DNA of 64,000 nucleotides from the NCBI GenBank assembly GCA_964431735.1, contig CAYSLJ010000014.1:1-64000 (forward strand). Direction: 5' to 3'. Of the stretch, positions 34,584 through 44,745 are shown in pieces. Numbering within the stretch: position 1 is the first letter of the stretch; each line of letters begins with the position of its first letter. The notes under the pieces were generated by a model. It was not told the origin of the DNA and did not search any database. It worked only from the letters and a program-made list of their open reading frames with translations. This DNA comes from CALARM01 sp964431735 (GTDB lineage Bacteria; Vulcanimicrobiota; SpSt-956; JAKJGF01). A program made the translations under genes and the position numbers.

Positions 34584-35576
34584 ATGAAAACTATGAAAAA
34601 AATTTTTACTGTTCTTTTTTTATTTTTCTTGATGGTGCCTGCAATGGCAGAACAAAAAATCGTAATGGCCCACAGAGGAGCCTGTGGATATCTCCCGGAA
34701 CATACTCTTCCCGGCTATGCCATGGCCTATGCCATGGGGGCAGATTATATAGAACCCGATGTGGTACTTACGAAAGATGATGTTTTTATCTGTGTTCATG
34801 ACATATATATAGACGATACGACAGATGTAAAGGAAATTTTTCCTGAGAGGCAGCGTAAGGACGGTCACTGGTATGCAGTGGATTTTACCCTTGCGGAAAT
34901 AAAACAGTTACATGCTCATGAGAGGACAAATAAAGACGGCACATCCGTATTCCCCGTAAGATTTCCTCAGGGTATGAGTAAATTCGAAGTGCCTACCTTT
35001 GCGGACATGATTGAACTTATTCAGGGACTTAATAAAAGCACAGGGCGCAATGTAGGTATATGTCCTGAATTTAAGAGTCCGTCTTTTCATAAGAAAGAGG
35101 GACATCAGGGAGAGGAAAAGCTTCTTGAATTTCTTTCTGAATACGGATATAAAGATAAAGACTCCAATATATATCTTCAATGTTTTGATCCTGATTGTCT
35201 CAAAAAGATTCGTTTTGAATTAAAGAGTGAATTACCTCTTCTTCAGCTTATAGGAGAGCCGGAATGGGAATATACGAACGAAGTGGCTTATATAAATGAA
35301 TTAAATAAAGAAAATCTGACCGAAATAGCAACCTATGCAGATGTTCTTTCTCCTGAGAAATCCAGACTGGAAAGAAATCATGATCTTGTTAACCTTGCCC
35401 ATCAAGCGGGATTAAAGGTAATTCCTTATACTTTCAGAGCAGATTCTCTACCCGGACAATATAAAACTTTCGAAGAAGAATTGAACCAGTTTTATGTGGT
35501 TTACGGAGTAGACGGTATTTTTACGGATTTTGCCGACAGGGCAATGAATTTTGTAAGATCTCTGGAGTGTGAGTAG
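34584..35576 (+). CDS. glpQ: Periplasmic glycerophosphodiester phosphodiesterase
   Basis: A 330-residue exported hydrolase that releases glycerol-3-phosphate from glycerophosphodiesters. The signal peptide (KKIFTVLFLFFLMVPAMA) is cleaved near AMAEQ. The GDPD signature is intact: AHRGACGYLPEHTLPGYAMA with the catalytic His-Arg, EPDVV metal ligands, and the second catalytic His in VHD. The length and the GADYIEPD segment match the GlpQ type. It is monocistronic; the spacing from AAAGGG to the ATG is short, and a second ATG three codons later is possible. Confidence 0.9.
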   Translation: MKTMKKIFTVLFLFFLMVPAMAEQKIVMAHRGACGYLPEHTLPGYAMAYAMGADYIEPDVVLTKDDVFICVHDIYIDDTTDVKEIFPERQRKDGHWYAVDFTLAEIKQLHAHERTNKDGTSVFPVRFPQGMSKFEVPTFADMIELIQGLNKSTGRNVGICPEFKSPSFHKKEGHQGEEKLLEFLSEYGYKDKDSNIYLQCFDPDCLKKIRFELKSELPLLQLIGEPEWEYTNEVAYINELNKENLTEIATYADVLSPEKSRLERNHDLVNLAHQAGLKVIPYTFRADSLPGQYKTFEEELNQFYVVYGVDGIFTDFADRAMNFVRSLECE

Positions 35577-35650
35577 TGAGTTGTGAGTAGTGAGTCGTGA
35601 AGAGTGAAGGGTGAAGGGTGAAGATTATGGGCGACCACAGGGGGTCGCCC
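35572..35650 (+). repeat. AGTGAGT heptamers and GC palindrome
   Basis: 35572-35626 has units AGTAGTGAGTTGTGAGTAGT and GTGAAGG repeats. 35629-35650 is an 8-bp stem (GGGCGACC, GGTCGCCC) with loop ACAGGG, a type of palindrome common in intergenic regions of many bacteria. Confidence 0.7.
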
Positions 35651-35659
35651 GGTACCGGT

Positions 35660-36003
35660 AAAATACGCATTACGCGTCACGCGTTACGCGTCACGATTAT
35701 AGTGAGCGGTGATTTTCATAGAAACCACGCATTACGCATTACGCATCACGCATCACGCATTACGAAACCACCTGTCACGCGTCACGCGTTACGCGTCACG
35801 ATTATAGTGAGCGGTGATTTTCATAGAAACCACGCATTACGCATTACGCATCACGCATCACGCATTACGAAACCACCTGTCACGCGTCACGCGTTACGCG
35901 TCACGATTATAGTGAGCGGTGATTTTCATAGAAACTACGCATTACGCATCACGCATTACGCATTACGAAACCACCCGTCACGCGTCACGCGTTACGCGTC
36001 ACG
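35660..36003 (+). repeat. 105-bp tandem repeat built of RTYACGC heptamers
   Basis: The unique segment ATTATAGTGAGCGGTGATTT recurs at 35696, 35801 and 35906, giving a 105-bp period (15 heptamers). Each unit joins ATTACGC/ATCACGC-type and GTCACGC/GTTACGC-type arrays through GAAACCACC. It ends 29 bases before the rpoB promoter. The long open frame through it (35618-36082) exists because 105 is divisible by 3 and is not considered a gene. Confidence 0.85.
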
Positions 36004-36031
36004 ATTTATTATCACGATTAAAATAAAAATA

Positions 36032-36060
36032 TTGACAGAGAAATTAACTCATGATAAAAT
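36032..36060 (+). promoter_or_regulatory. rpoBC promoter
   Basis: TTGACA (36032-36037) and TAAAAT (36055-36060) with a 17-base spacer. The leader to rpoB is about 335 bases. Confidence 0.75.
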
Positions 36061-36092
36061 GGGAAGTGCTGTCTATAGATAGATAGTGGAAT

Positions 36093-36272
36093 TTCAGCTT
36101 ATATGTAAAGAATTCTTTATTAGTAAACTGAAATAATGTCCTGACCCCACAGAAAGGTTTATGCTTGCCCATGGAGATTTTTTCAGGTGTCTCATAAGTA
36201 GCAGGTCATTAAAACAGCACAGTAAGCAAGGAAGGAAGATGCAATATTAATAAAATCTTTCCTTATTTTTAT
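36093..36272 (+). promoter_or_regulatory. Structured rpoB leader with possible attenuator
   Basis: A first hairpin is closed by TTCAG (36093-36097) and CTGAA (36128-36132) and contains the palindrome TAAAGAATTCTTTA (36106-36119). A second, near 36229-36262, pairs AAGGAAGAT with ATCTTTCCTT (one bulge) and is followed by ATTTTTATTT, like an intrinsic terminator. With rplJL absent, this leader may control RNA polymerase synthesis. No gene is seen in 36083-36402. Confidence 0.5.
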
Positions 36273-36402
36273 TTGTGTTGTTATTTTATTTTTTTTAATC
36301 TTTTCTGAGAGAAGAGAGGTGAATGATAAAAGTTAAATTTTTCTGGTCAGGTCAGGTGTTTCAAATTTGCTTGTACAGGCGTTGTAAAGGAGTGTCTGAG
36401 AA

Positions 36403-39400
36403 TTGGTAATTACACGTCATGGAAAAAGGGAGAAAAGTTTTTCTAAAATTTCCGAAATTGCGGAATTACCCTATTTAATCGAAACTCAGATCTGTTCTTA
36501 TGAATGGTTTCTGAATGAGGGAATGAGGCAGGCTTTCAGGGATTTATCTCCTATTACCGATTTTACCGGTAATATAGTCCTGGAATTTCTGGAGTATTAT
36601 CTTGGAGATTGTATGATTTCCATACCTGAAACTGCTGAAAGAGGACTCGAAGATGTTACGATAAAACAGCTTCAATCTTACACAAAATATTCGGTAAAAC
36701 AGTGCAGGGAGAGGGATATGACCTATTCTATTCCTCTTAAAGCCAAGGTAAGGCTTATAAAAAAGGATCAGGGGGAAGTAAAAGAAATAAAGGAACAGAC
36801 AATATTTATAGGAGATTTCCCTTTGATGACAGAAAAGGGCACCTTTGTAATAAACGGTGCGGAACGTGTCATAGTCAGCCAGTTAGTTCGTTCACCTGGA
36901 GTTTACTTCCAGTCCACAAAAGACAAAACCGGTAAGGATCTCTTTACTGCTACGGTAATACCTGACAGGGGAGCATGGCTTGAACTGGCAAGTGACATAA
37001 AAGATATTATATCTGTCAGAATAGACAGAACCAGAAAACTTCCTGCTACAGTACTTCTTAGAGCTCTTGGATATGAATCCAATGAGGAAATAGTCAAGCT
37101 CCTTGGAGAAAGTGCCTGCGTGGAAGCTACTATTGCCAAGGACAGTATAACAAATCAGGAAAATGCTCTGGTAGAAATTTATAAGAAATTACGCCCCGGT
37201 GATCCTCCCACACTTGAAAGTGCACAGAATTTGTTGAATACCCTCTTTTTTAACCCCCGTCGTTACAATCTTGGTTATGTAGGACGTTACAAGTTAATAA
37301 AGAAACTCTCTTTAAGAGAAACATGTCTTGAGTGTGGCTTTGAGAATTCACAGGGGCAGACAGAATGTGCCAGATGTGAAGCTCCTCTTGTTCACAATCA
37401 GGTTTTAACAAACAGAGACATAGTTGAAATTATAAGTTATCTTGTCGGGTTAATTGATGCAAAGGCCGGCTATTATGTAGATGATATAGATCATTTAGGT
37501 AATAGAAGAGTCAGGGCGGTAGGCGAGTTACTCTTAAATCAGTTCCATGTAGGACTTCTGAGACTTGAGAGGGTTGTAAGAGAAAGGATGACTGTTCAGG
37601 ATGCTGAAACAGTGACTCCTCAGGCTCTTATTAATATAAGACCTGTAGTGGCTGTATTGAAAGAATTCTTTGGAAGCAGTCAGTTATCTCAATTTATGGA
37701 TCAGACCAATTCTCTTGCAGAACTAACTCATAAACGCCGATTGAGTGCCCTGGGCCCCGGAGGACTCAGCAGGGAAAGAGCAGGTTTTGAAGTAAGAGAT
37801 GTCCATCATTCCCATTATGGTCGTATATGTCCTATTGAAACACCTGAAGGCCCGAATATCGGTCTTATAGGTTCTATGGCTACCTATTCAAAGGTCAACA
37901 AATACGGCTTCATTGAGACACCTTACAGAAAAGTGGTAAACGGTGTCGTTACTGATGAAGTAGTATATATGACAGCCGATGAGGAAGACAAGCATGTAAT
38001 AGCTCAGGCCAATGCCGCTCTGGATGAAGAAAATAGATTTGTTCAGCCCAGAATTGCAGCAAGAGAAAAAGGTGAGATTACTACCAAGAGGCCTGATGAA
38101 ATACATTATATAGATGTTTCTCCGAAGCAGATAGTCAGTGTGGCTACTGCACTTATTCCTTTCCTTGAACATGATGATGCAAACCGTGCTCTTATGGGAG
38201 CAAACATGCAGAGACAGGGAGTGCCGCTCCTTGTAAAGGATTCTCCTCTCGTAGGAACAGGTATAGAATACAGGGCAGCAAGAGATTCCGGCTGTCTTGT
38301 CGTGGCAGAACAGGATGGTATTGTGAAGAAAGTAACTGCCAATGAAATAGTTGTGGAAGATGAGCAGAGACAGGAAAATAAATATGAACTTCTCAAATTT
38401 ATCAGATCCAATGCCGGAACCTGTGTGAAACAGGATCCCATAGTGCACCTTGGAGAGAAAGTACATAAAGGAGAAGTTCTTGCAGACGGTTCTTCAAGTG
38501 TAGACGGAGAACTGGCTCTTGGCAGAAATGTCCTTGTAGCTTTTATGCCATGGGAAGGTTATAATTATGAAGACGCAATTTTAGTAAGTGAAGAATTTTT
38601 AATAGAAGATCTTTATACCTCCATTCATATAGAAGAATATGATGCCGAAGCAAGGGATACAAAACTTGGTTCGGAAGAAATAACAAGGGAAATTCCCAGT
38701 GTAGGTGATGATGCCCTTAAAAACCTGGATGAAAGAGGTATAATAAGAGTAGGCGCAGATGTTCGTCCTGAAGATATTCTTGTAGGTAAGGTAACTCCTA
38801 AAGGTGAGACAGACCTTACTGCAGAAGAAAGATTACTCCGTGCAATTTTCGGTGAAAAAGCCAGAGATGTAAGGGATACTTCATTGAGAGTTCCTCATGG
38901 AGAAAAGGGTAAAGTTATAGATGTAAAGGTATTTTCCCGCGAGGACGGAGATGAACTGGCTCCCGGTATAAATAAACTGGTAAGAGTATATGTGGCTCAA
39001 AAGAGAAAAATCCTTCAGGGAGATAAAATGGCAGGCCGTCACGGTAACAAAGGAGTAGTGGCAAAGATTCTTCCCAAAGAAGATATGCCCTATTTACCTG
39101 ACGGAACTCCAATTCAGATAGTTCTTAACCCTCTCGGCGTACCTTCCCGTATGAATATAGGTCAGATACTTGAAACCCATCTCGGATGGGCTGTTAAAGC
39201 ACTGGGTATAAAGATTCAGACCCCTGTATTTGACGGAGCAAATGAAGAAGAAATCAGAGCCATGATGAGGATGGCAGGACTTCCTGAAAATGGTAAATCC
39301 ATACTTTACGACGGCAGAACAGGTGAACCTTTCGATCAGGAAGTCATGGTCGGTCATATATATATGATGAAACTTGCCCATCTGGTAGATGATAAGATAC

Positions 39401-39831
39401 ATGCCCGTTCTACCGGACCTTACTCCCTTGTAACACAGCAGCCTCTCGGAGGTAAAGCACAGTTCGGAGGGCAGAGGTTTGGAGAAATGGAAGTATGGGC
39501 TCTTGAATCTTATGGTGCTGCCTATACTCTGCAGGAACTTCTTACTGTTAAATCAGATGACGTTGTAGGTAGAGTTAAGACTTATGAAGCCATAGTCAAG
39601 GGAGAAAATGTCCTTGAACCCGGTGTGCCGGAATCTTTCAAGGTTTTAATAAAAGAACTTCAGAGTCTGGCTTTAGATGTAAAGGTCTATTCAGGTGATG
39701 ATAAGGAAATTGACATAAAAGGAATGGATGATGAACTTGATGCTGCTTTTGATGATCTGGGATTGGATCTGTCAAAACCTCAGGAAACAGAAGTTCAGAC
39801 TGTTCCGGATGTAATCAGTGAAGAAGAATAA
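36403..39831 (+). CDS. rpoB: RNA polymerase beta subunit
   Basis: A 1142-residue catalytic subunit of RNA polymerase. Signatures include the rifampicin-region [20 protein letters not shown], then [42 protein letters not shown] and the C-terminal [16 protein letters not shown] zinc-ribbon-like insertion occurs at C308, C311, C322 and C325 between the KLIKKL segment and the [10 protein letters not shown] helix, where well-studied RpoB proteins have only a short loop. The TTG start follows AAAGGAG by about 10 bases. No rplJL genes precede it. An acidic tail ends the protein. Confidence 0.98.
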   Translation: MVITRHGKREKSFSKISEIAELPYLIETQICSYEWFLNEGMRQAFRDLSPITDFTGNIVLEFLEYYLGDCMISIPETAERGLEDVTIKQLQSYTKYSVKQCRERDMTYSIPLKAKVRLIKKDQGEVKEIKEQTIFIGDFPLMTEKGTFVINGAERVIVSQLVRSPGVYFQSTKDKTGKDLFTATVIPDRGAWLELASDIKDIISVRIDRTRKLPATVLLRALGYESNEEIVKLLGESACVEATIAKDSITNQENALVEIYKKLRPGDPPTLESAQNLLNTLFFNPRRYNLGYVGRYKLIKKLSLRETCLECGFENSQGQTECARCEAPLVHNQVLTNRDIVEIISYLVGLIDAKAGYYVDDIDHLGNRRVRAVGELLLNQFHVGLLRLERVVRERMTVQDAETVTPQALINIRPVVAVLKEFFGSSQLSQFMDQTNSLAELTHKRRLSALGPGGLSRERAGFEVRDVHHSHYGRICPIETPEGPNIGLIGSMATYSKVNKYGFIETPYRKVVNGVVTDEVVYMTADEEDKHVIAQANAALDEENRFVQPRIAAREKGEITTKRPDEIHYIDVSPKQIVSVATALIPFLEHDDANRALMGANMQRQGVPLLVKDSPLVGTGIEYRAARDSGCLVVAEQDGIVKKVTANEIVVEDEQRQENKYELLKFIRSNAGTCVKQDPIVHLGEKVHKGEVLADGSSSVDGELALGRNVLVAFMPWEGYNYEDAILVSEEFLIEDLYTSIHIEEYDAEARDTKLGSEEITREIPSVGDDALKNLDERGIIRVGADVRPEDILVGKVTPKGETDLTAEERLLRAIFGEKARDVRDTSLRVPHGEKGKVIDVKVFSREDGDELAPGINKLVRVYVAQKRKILQGDKMAGRHGNKGVVAKILPKEDMPYLPDGTPIQIVLNPLGVPSRMNIGQILETHLGWAVKALGIKIQTPVFDGANEEEIRAMMRMAGLPENGKSILYDGRTGEPFDQEVMVGHIYMMKLAHLVDDKIHARSTGPYSLVTQQPLGGKAQFGGQRFGEMEVWALESYGAAYTLQELLTVKSDDVVGRVKTYEAIVKGENVLEPGVPESFKVLIKELQSLALDVKVYSGDDKEIDIKGMDDELDAAFDDLGLDLSKPQETEVQTVPDVISEEE

Positions 39832-39833
39832 AT

Positions 39834-39867
39834 GATAAAAGATGAAGAGCGATCTTCATCTTTTATC
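39834..39867 (+). promoter_or_regulatory. 15-bp perfect hairpin between rpoB and rpoC
   Basis: GATAAAAGATGAAGA (39834-39848) pairs with TCTTCATCTTTTATC (39853-39867) around GCGA. There is no T-run after it, so RNA processing or translational control is likelier than termination. The rpoC ribosome-binding site AAAGGAGG begins 12 bases later. Confidence 0.75.
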
Positions 39868-39896
39868 TGTCACCTATTTAAAGGAGGAGAAAATCT

Positions 39897-42800
39897 TTGT
39901 TTGATGTCAATAATTTTGATGCTTTGCAGATTGGTCTTGCCTCTCCGGATTTAATCAGAGCATGGTCCAGAGGAGAAGTAAAAAAACCGGAAACCATTAA
40001 TTATCGTACATTAAAACCGGAAAGAGATGGTTTATTCTGCGAGAAAATTTTTGGACCTACGAAGGACTGGGAATGCCACTGTGGTAAATATAAGAGAATC
40101 AGATTTAAAGGAATAATCTGCGATAAATGCGGTGTAGAAGTTACACGTTCCAAAGTCAGGCGTGAAAGAATGGGACATATTGAACTGGCCACACCTGTAT
40201 CTCATATATGGTATTTCAAAGGTGTTCCGAGCAGAATGGGTCTTTTACTCGATATGTCTCCGAGAACACTGGAAAAAATATTATATTTTGCTTTTTATGT
40301 AGTTATAGAACCCGGTGATACACCTCTTAAGAAATGGCAGCTCCTTTCCGAAATGGAATACAGAGAAAGAAAAGAGGAATACGGAAACAGATTCAGAGCA
40401 GGTATGGGAGCGGAAGCAGTAAAGGAACTTCTTAAAAGTCTTGAACTTGTAGAGCTTCGTAAAGACCTCAGAGTTTCTATAAACCGTCTTTTCGGCCAGA
40501 AGAAGAAAAAGGCTATTAAGAGGCTTGGAGTCGTAGAAGCTTTCCTTACATCCGGAAATAAACCGGAATGGATGATACTCGATGTTATACCTGTTATTCC
40601 GCCGGATCTTCGTCCTATGGTTCAGCTTGACGGAGGAAGGTTTGCTACATCCGATTTAAATGATCTTTACAGGAGAGTAATAAATCGTAATAACAGATTG
40701 AAGAGACTGCTCGAACTGGGAGCACCTGATATTATTGTAAAAAATGAGAAGAGAATGCTTCAGGAAGCAGTAGATGCACTGATTGATAACGGAAGAAGAG
40801 GGAGGCCTGTAGCTGGGCCCAATAATCGTCCTTTAAAATCCCTCTCTGATATGCTGAAAGGTAAACAGGGCCGTTTCCGTCAGAATCTACTCGGAAAAAG
40901 AGTGGATTATTCAGGCCGTTCCGTTATTATAGTCGGCCCCCATCTGAAACTGCATCAGTGCGGTCTTCCGAAAGAAATGGCTCTTGAATTATTTAAGCCC
41001 TTTGTAATGAAAAGACTCGTAGATAAAGGACTTGTTCATAATATAAAAAGTGCCAAACGTATGGTTGAAAGAGTAAGACCCGAAGTATGGGATATTCTGG
41101 AAGAGGTTATAAAAGAACATCCTGTTCTGTTAAACCGTGCTCCTACTCTGCACAGACTCGGTATTCAGGCTTTTGAGCCCATTTTGATAGAAGGAAAAGC
41201 CATACAGATACATCCTCTGGTATGTACTCCCTATAATGCAGATTTTGACGGTGACCAGATGGCTGTCCATCTTCCCCTGTCCGCAGGAGCACAGGCAGAG
41301 GCAAGATTATTGATGCTTTCTTCCAATAATATCCTGCTCCCTGCCTATGGAAATCCTGTTCTTACTCCGACGCAGGATATGGTTCTCGGTATTAACTATC
41401 TTACTATTGATAAAGAAGGGCAAAAAGGAGAAGGTAAGATATTCTCTTCTGCTGAAGAAGTGAGACTTGCCTATACATACGGATATGTCCATCTTCAGGC
41501 TATAATAAAGCTCAAATATAAAGGGGACGTTATAAAAACCACTCCGGGAAGGGTTATATTCAACGAAGTTATTCCCGATGAATTAGATTTCCCGTTTATA
41601 AATGAAACTATGGATAAAAAGGCTCTGTCAAGATTTGTTGCAAGATGTCATCGGAAACATGGCAATGCAAAAACTGCACAGCTTCTTGATAACATAAAAG
41701 ATCTTGGTTTCAAATATGCTACAATATCTGCTACAACCATTGCAGTAGAAGATGTAGTCATACCTCCTGCCAAAAAGGTAATTCTGGCAAAAGCAGAAGA
41801 AGCAGTAGGAGAAATTGACAGTTTCTATAACCGTGGTCTTATGACAGATGAGGAGAAATATAAGAAGGTAATAGAGATATGGAGTGACACTACGGAAAAA
41901 GTTAAGAATGCCATGATGGATTGTCTGTCAAAACATAATCCTATATATATGATGGTAAGATCAGGAGCAAGAGGTAATATTGACCAGATGAGACAGATTG
42001 GCGGAATGAGAGGCCTTATGGCAGATCCATCAGGAAGAATTTTACCTCTCCCCATAAAGGCAAATCTCCGTGAAGGTCTTACAGTGCTGGAATTCTTTAT
42101 ATCTACTCATGGTGCAAGAAAAGGTCTTGCCGATACGGCTCTCAGAACGGCAGATTCAGGATATCTCACAAGAAGACTTGTAGATGTGGCCCAGGATGTG
42201 ATTATTCGTGAGTATGACTGCGGAACTAACAATTATATATTGACCTCTGCCGTACAGGAAGAACAGATGGGAGAGTTTGAAGGTAATGTTATTGTTCCCC
42301 TCTTTGACAGAGTTGTCGGCAGAATTGCCGCTCTTGATATAGTTCACCCTGAAACAGGAGAAGTTCTTATTACAAAGGGAACCTTTATAGATGAAGATAA
42401 ATTTGAACTTATTACTGCTGCTAAAATAACCCAGGTTCCTATAAGGTCAATTCTGTCATGCCGTTGTAAACATGGTATATGTCAGGTATGTTATGGTCGT
42501 AATCTTGCTACAGGAAGGCTTGTTGAGATCGGTGAGACTGTCGGTATTATTGCAGCTCAGTCTATAGGTGAACCTGGCACACAGCTTACACTGAGAACAT
42601 TCCATCTCGGAGGAACTGCTGTGGCTGATATTATTCAGGGTTTACCCAGGGTTGAAGAGCTTTTTGAAGCAAGGAAACCGAGAGTTCATGCCATTATATC
42701 TGAAATAGACGGCGTGGTCAGACTGAGTGATGAAAAAGGTATGAAGAGGATTGAAGTTCAGTCTGCTTCAGGTGATGCCAAAACCTATTATGCTCCTTTC

Positions 42801-43493
42801 AATGCCCGTCTCAAGGTTAAGAACGGAGAATTTATACAGGCAGGTGCACTCCTCACGGAAGGTCCTACAAATCCTCATGATATACTCAGAATTAAAGGTG
42901 TCGATGATGTTCAGAATTATCTTGTTGAAGAAGTACAGTTTGTATATCGTCAGCAGGGTGTTGATATAAATGATAAACATATAGAAGTCATTGTAAGGCA
43001 GATGTTAAGGAAGGTAAAGGTTGAAGAAGCAGGTGATACGGATCTGCTTCCAGGAGAACTTGTAGATGCTTCTCTCTTTGTAGAAGAAAATATGAGAGTA
43101 ACATCACAGAGAAAACAGCCTGCTGTGGCGAGGCCGGTATTACTCGGTATAACCAAAGCTTCCCTTGCTACAGACAGTTTCCTTTCTGCCGCGTCTTTCC
43201 AGGAAACTACAAGGGTTCTCACAGATGCAGCCATAAGGGGTAAGGTAGATCCCCTTATAGGACTCAAGGAAAATGTTATTATAGGCAAACTTATACCGGC
43301 AGGAACAGGTATGCCTAAATACAGAAATATTAAAATACACATAGCAGAACCTGATGAAGAACTGGATGATGATGAAGATTTTGTAGAAGAAGAACCTCTT
43401 CGTAAAGAACAGATAATAGAAAACGATGACGATATGTCAGATGATATAGAAGATGAGGGAAATATTGAAGTAGAAGAAGTGACTCAAGAATAG
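39897..43493 (+). CDS. rpoC: RNA polymerase beta' subunit
   Basis: A 1198-residue subunit with the active-site [12 protein letters not shown] motif, the N-terminal zinc site (CHCGKYKR and CDKCGVEV), the bridge/trigger region with [16 protein letters not shown], and the second zinc site ([13 protein letters not shown]). The C-terminus ends in a long acidic tail ([11 protein letters not shown]). TTG start with AAAGGAGGAG about 8 bases upstream. Cotranscribed with rpoB across a hairpin; a large terminator follows. Confidence 0.98.
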   Translation: MFDVNNFDALQIGLASPDLIRAWSRGEVKKPETINYRTLKPERDGLFCEKIFGPTKDWECHCGKYKRIRFKGIICDKCGVEVTRSKVRRERMGHIELATPVSHIWYFKGVPSRMGLLLDMSPRTLEKILYFAFYVVIEPGDTPLKKWQLLSEMEYRERKEEYGNRFRAGMGAEAVKELLKSLELVELRKDLRVSINRLFGQKKKKAIKRLGVVEAFLTSGNKPEWMILDVIPVIPPDLRPMVQLDGGRFATSDLNDLYRRVINRNNRLKRLLELGAPDIIVKNEKRMLQEAVDALIDNGRRGRPVAGPNNRPLKSLSDMLKGKQGRFRQNLLGKRVDYSGRSVIIVGPHLKLHQCGLPKEMALELFKPFVMKRLVDKGLVHNIKSAKRMVERVRPEVWDILEEVIKEHPVLLNRAPTLHRLGIQAFEPILIEGKAIQIHPLVCTPYNADFDGDQMAVHLPLSAGAQAEARLLMLSSNNILLPAYGNPVLTPTQDMVLGINYLTIDKEGQKGEGKIFSSAEEVRLAYTYGYVHLQAIIKLKYKGDVIKTTPGRVIFNEVIPDELDFPFINETMDKKALSRFVARCHRKHGNAKTAQLLDNIKDLGFKYATISATTIAVEDVVIPPAKKVILAKAEEAVGEIDSFYNRGLMTDEEKYKKVIEIWSDTTEKVKNAMMDCLSKHNPIYMMVRSGARGNIDQMRQIGGMRGLMADPSGRILPLPIKANLREGLTVLEFFISTHGARKGLADTALRTADSGYLTRRLVDVAQDVIIREYDCGTNNYILTSAVQEEQMGEFEGNVIVPLFDRVVGRIAALDIVHPETGEVLITKGTFIDEDKFELITAAKITQVPIRSILSCRCKHGICQVCYGRNLATGRLVEIGETVGIIAAQSIGEPGTQLTLRTFHLGGTAVADIIQGLPRVEELFEARKPRVHAIISEIDGVVRLSDEKGMKRIEVQSASGDAKTYYAPFNARLKVKNGEFIQAGALLTEGPTNPHDILRIKGVDDVQNYLVEEVQFVYRQQGVDINDKHIEVIVRQMLRKVKVEEAGDTDLLPGELVDASLFVEENMRVTSQRKQPAVARPVLLGITKASLATDSFLSAASFQETTRVLTDAAIRGKVDPLIGLKENVIIGKLIPAGTGMPKYRNIKIHIAEPDEELDDDEDFVEEEPLRKEQIIENDDDMSDDIEDEGNIEVEEVTQE

Positions 43494-43494
43494 A

Positions 43495-43659
43495 AATTCA
43501 GCATGTCAGCTGACATGCTGAATTGCTGACATGCTGAAATGCAAAGCTCGAGTTTTGCAATATCCTTAAACAGAGGTAAGCCGGTAAGCCATTTATGGTT
43601 TTGCCTCTGCTAAAACCTGGATTACCGGCTGATTGCAAAAGTCGAGTTTATTTTTTTTT
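43495..43659 (+). terminator. Complex terminator after rpoC
   Basis: A 30-bp perfect palindrome (43495-43524) is followed by a third copy of its arm (GCTGACATGCTGAA, 43525-43538) that could pair instead with the first arm. Next, CTCGAGTTTTGCAAT (43547-43561) pairs with ATTGCAAAAGTCGAG (43632-43646; 14 of 15), followed by a 13-base T-rich run. Inside that helix AGCCGGTAA/TTACCGGCT and CAGAGGTAA/TTGCCTCTG are mutually exclusive. Confidence 0.75.
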
Positions 43660-43675
43660 AAGAAGTACTAAATGC

Positions 43676-43704
43676 TTGACAGGTTCAATTAGTAATGATA
43701 GAAT
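43676..43704 (+). promoter_or_regulatory. Promoter of the rpsL ribosomal operon
   Basis: TTGACA (43676-43681) and TAGAAT (43699-43704) with a 17-base spacer, directly after the rpoC terminator. It is the only clear promoter before the long run of ribosomal genes. Confidence 0.75.
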
Positions 43705-43756
43705 ATATGCCTATGTGTAAAAAAATAGTACTTTTGATACACAGAAAATAAATTTT

Positions 43757-43804
43757 GAGGAGGTGAAAAAAACTGGTTTGAGATGGTTCGGCCAGTAGAT
43801 ATTA
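43757..43804 (+). promoter_or_regulatory. Distant SD plus hairpin before rpsL
   Basis: GAGGAGGTGA (43757-43766) is an excellent Shine-Dalgarno but ends 38 bases before the GTG. ACTGG (43772-43776) pairs with CCAGT (43792-43796). With the hairpin folded, 13 unpaired bases remain. A six-codon frame from TTG at 43778 to TAG at 43796-43798, in frame with rpsL, is an alternative leader peptide. Confidence 0.6.
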
Positions 43805-44224
43805 GTGTCAACTATTAATCAGTTAGTTCGTAAGGGAAGAAAATCTGTCAATAAAAAAGTTAAAGCTCCCGCATTGCGTTATTCTTATAACACACTTAAA
43901 TTTAAAATGCTTCAGGCAGATAAAGGTAATCCTCAAAAAAGAGGAGTTTGTACACAGGTAAAGACAGTAACACCCAAGAAACCTAACTCTGCATTGAGAA
44001 AAGTTGCAAGGGTCCGTCTTACAAATACCATAGAAGTTACCACTTATATACCCGGCATTGGACACAACCTTCAGGAACACTCTGTTATCTTGATGAGAGG
44101 CGGAAGAGTAAAAGATCTTCCCGGTATTCGTTATCATATTATCAGAGGCACCCTTGATACGGCAGGTGTTGATAGCAGGAGACAGGGACGTTCCAAATAC
44201 GGAACAAAGAGACCCAAAAAGTAA
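43805..44224 (+). CDS. rpsL: Ribosomal protein S12
   Basis: A 139-residue decoding-centre protein, typical length for the longer bacterial type. [15 protein letters not shown] and the [11 protein letters not shown] loop are intact. The Lys at the classical streptomycin-resistance site (KPNS context) is wild type. GTG start; its only strong ribosome-binding site is displaced by a hairpin (see 43757-43804). First gene of the str-S10-spc-alpha run. Confidence 0.98.
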   Translation: MSTINQLVRKGRKSVNKKVKAPALRYSYNTLKFKMLQADKGNPQKRGVCTQVKTVTPKKPNSALRKVARVRLTNTIEVTTYIPGIGHNLQEHSVILMRGGRVKDLPGIRYHIIRGTLDTAGVDSRRQGRSKYGTKRPKK

Positions 44225-44242
44225 TTTTGGAATTTAGCTTAA

Positions 44243-44731
<489 letters not shown>

Positions 44732-44745
44732 AGGACTGAACGGAT

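Noticed and set aside
35660..36003. CRISPR-like array
   Set aside because: The units are contiguous heptamers with no unique spacers and there are no cas genes.
35618..36082. Open frame of 154 codons with internal peptide repeats
   Set aside because: It is the translation of the 105-bp heptamer array, which stays open because the period is divisible by three. It has no ribosome-binding site and its composition is a repeat artefact.
37888..38466. 192-codon frame opposite rpoB
   Set aside because: It is antisense inside a clearly coding rpoB and has no start signal or known motif.
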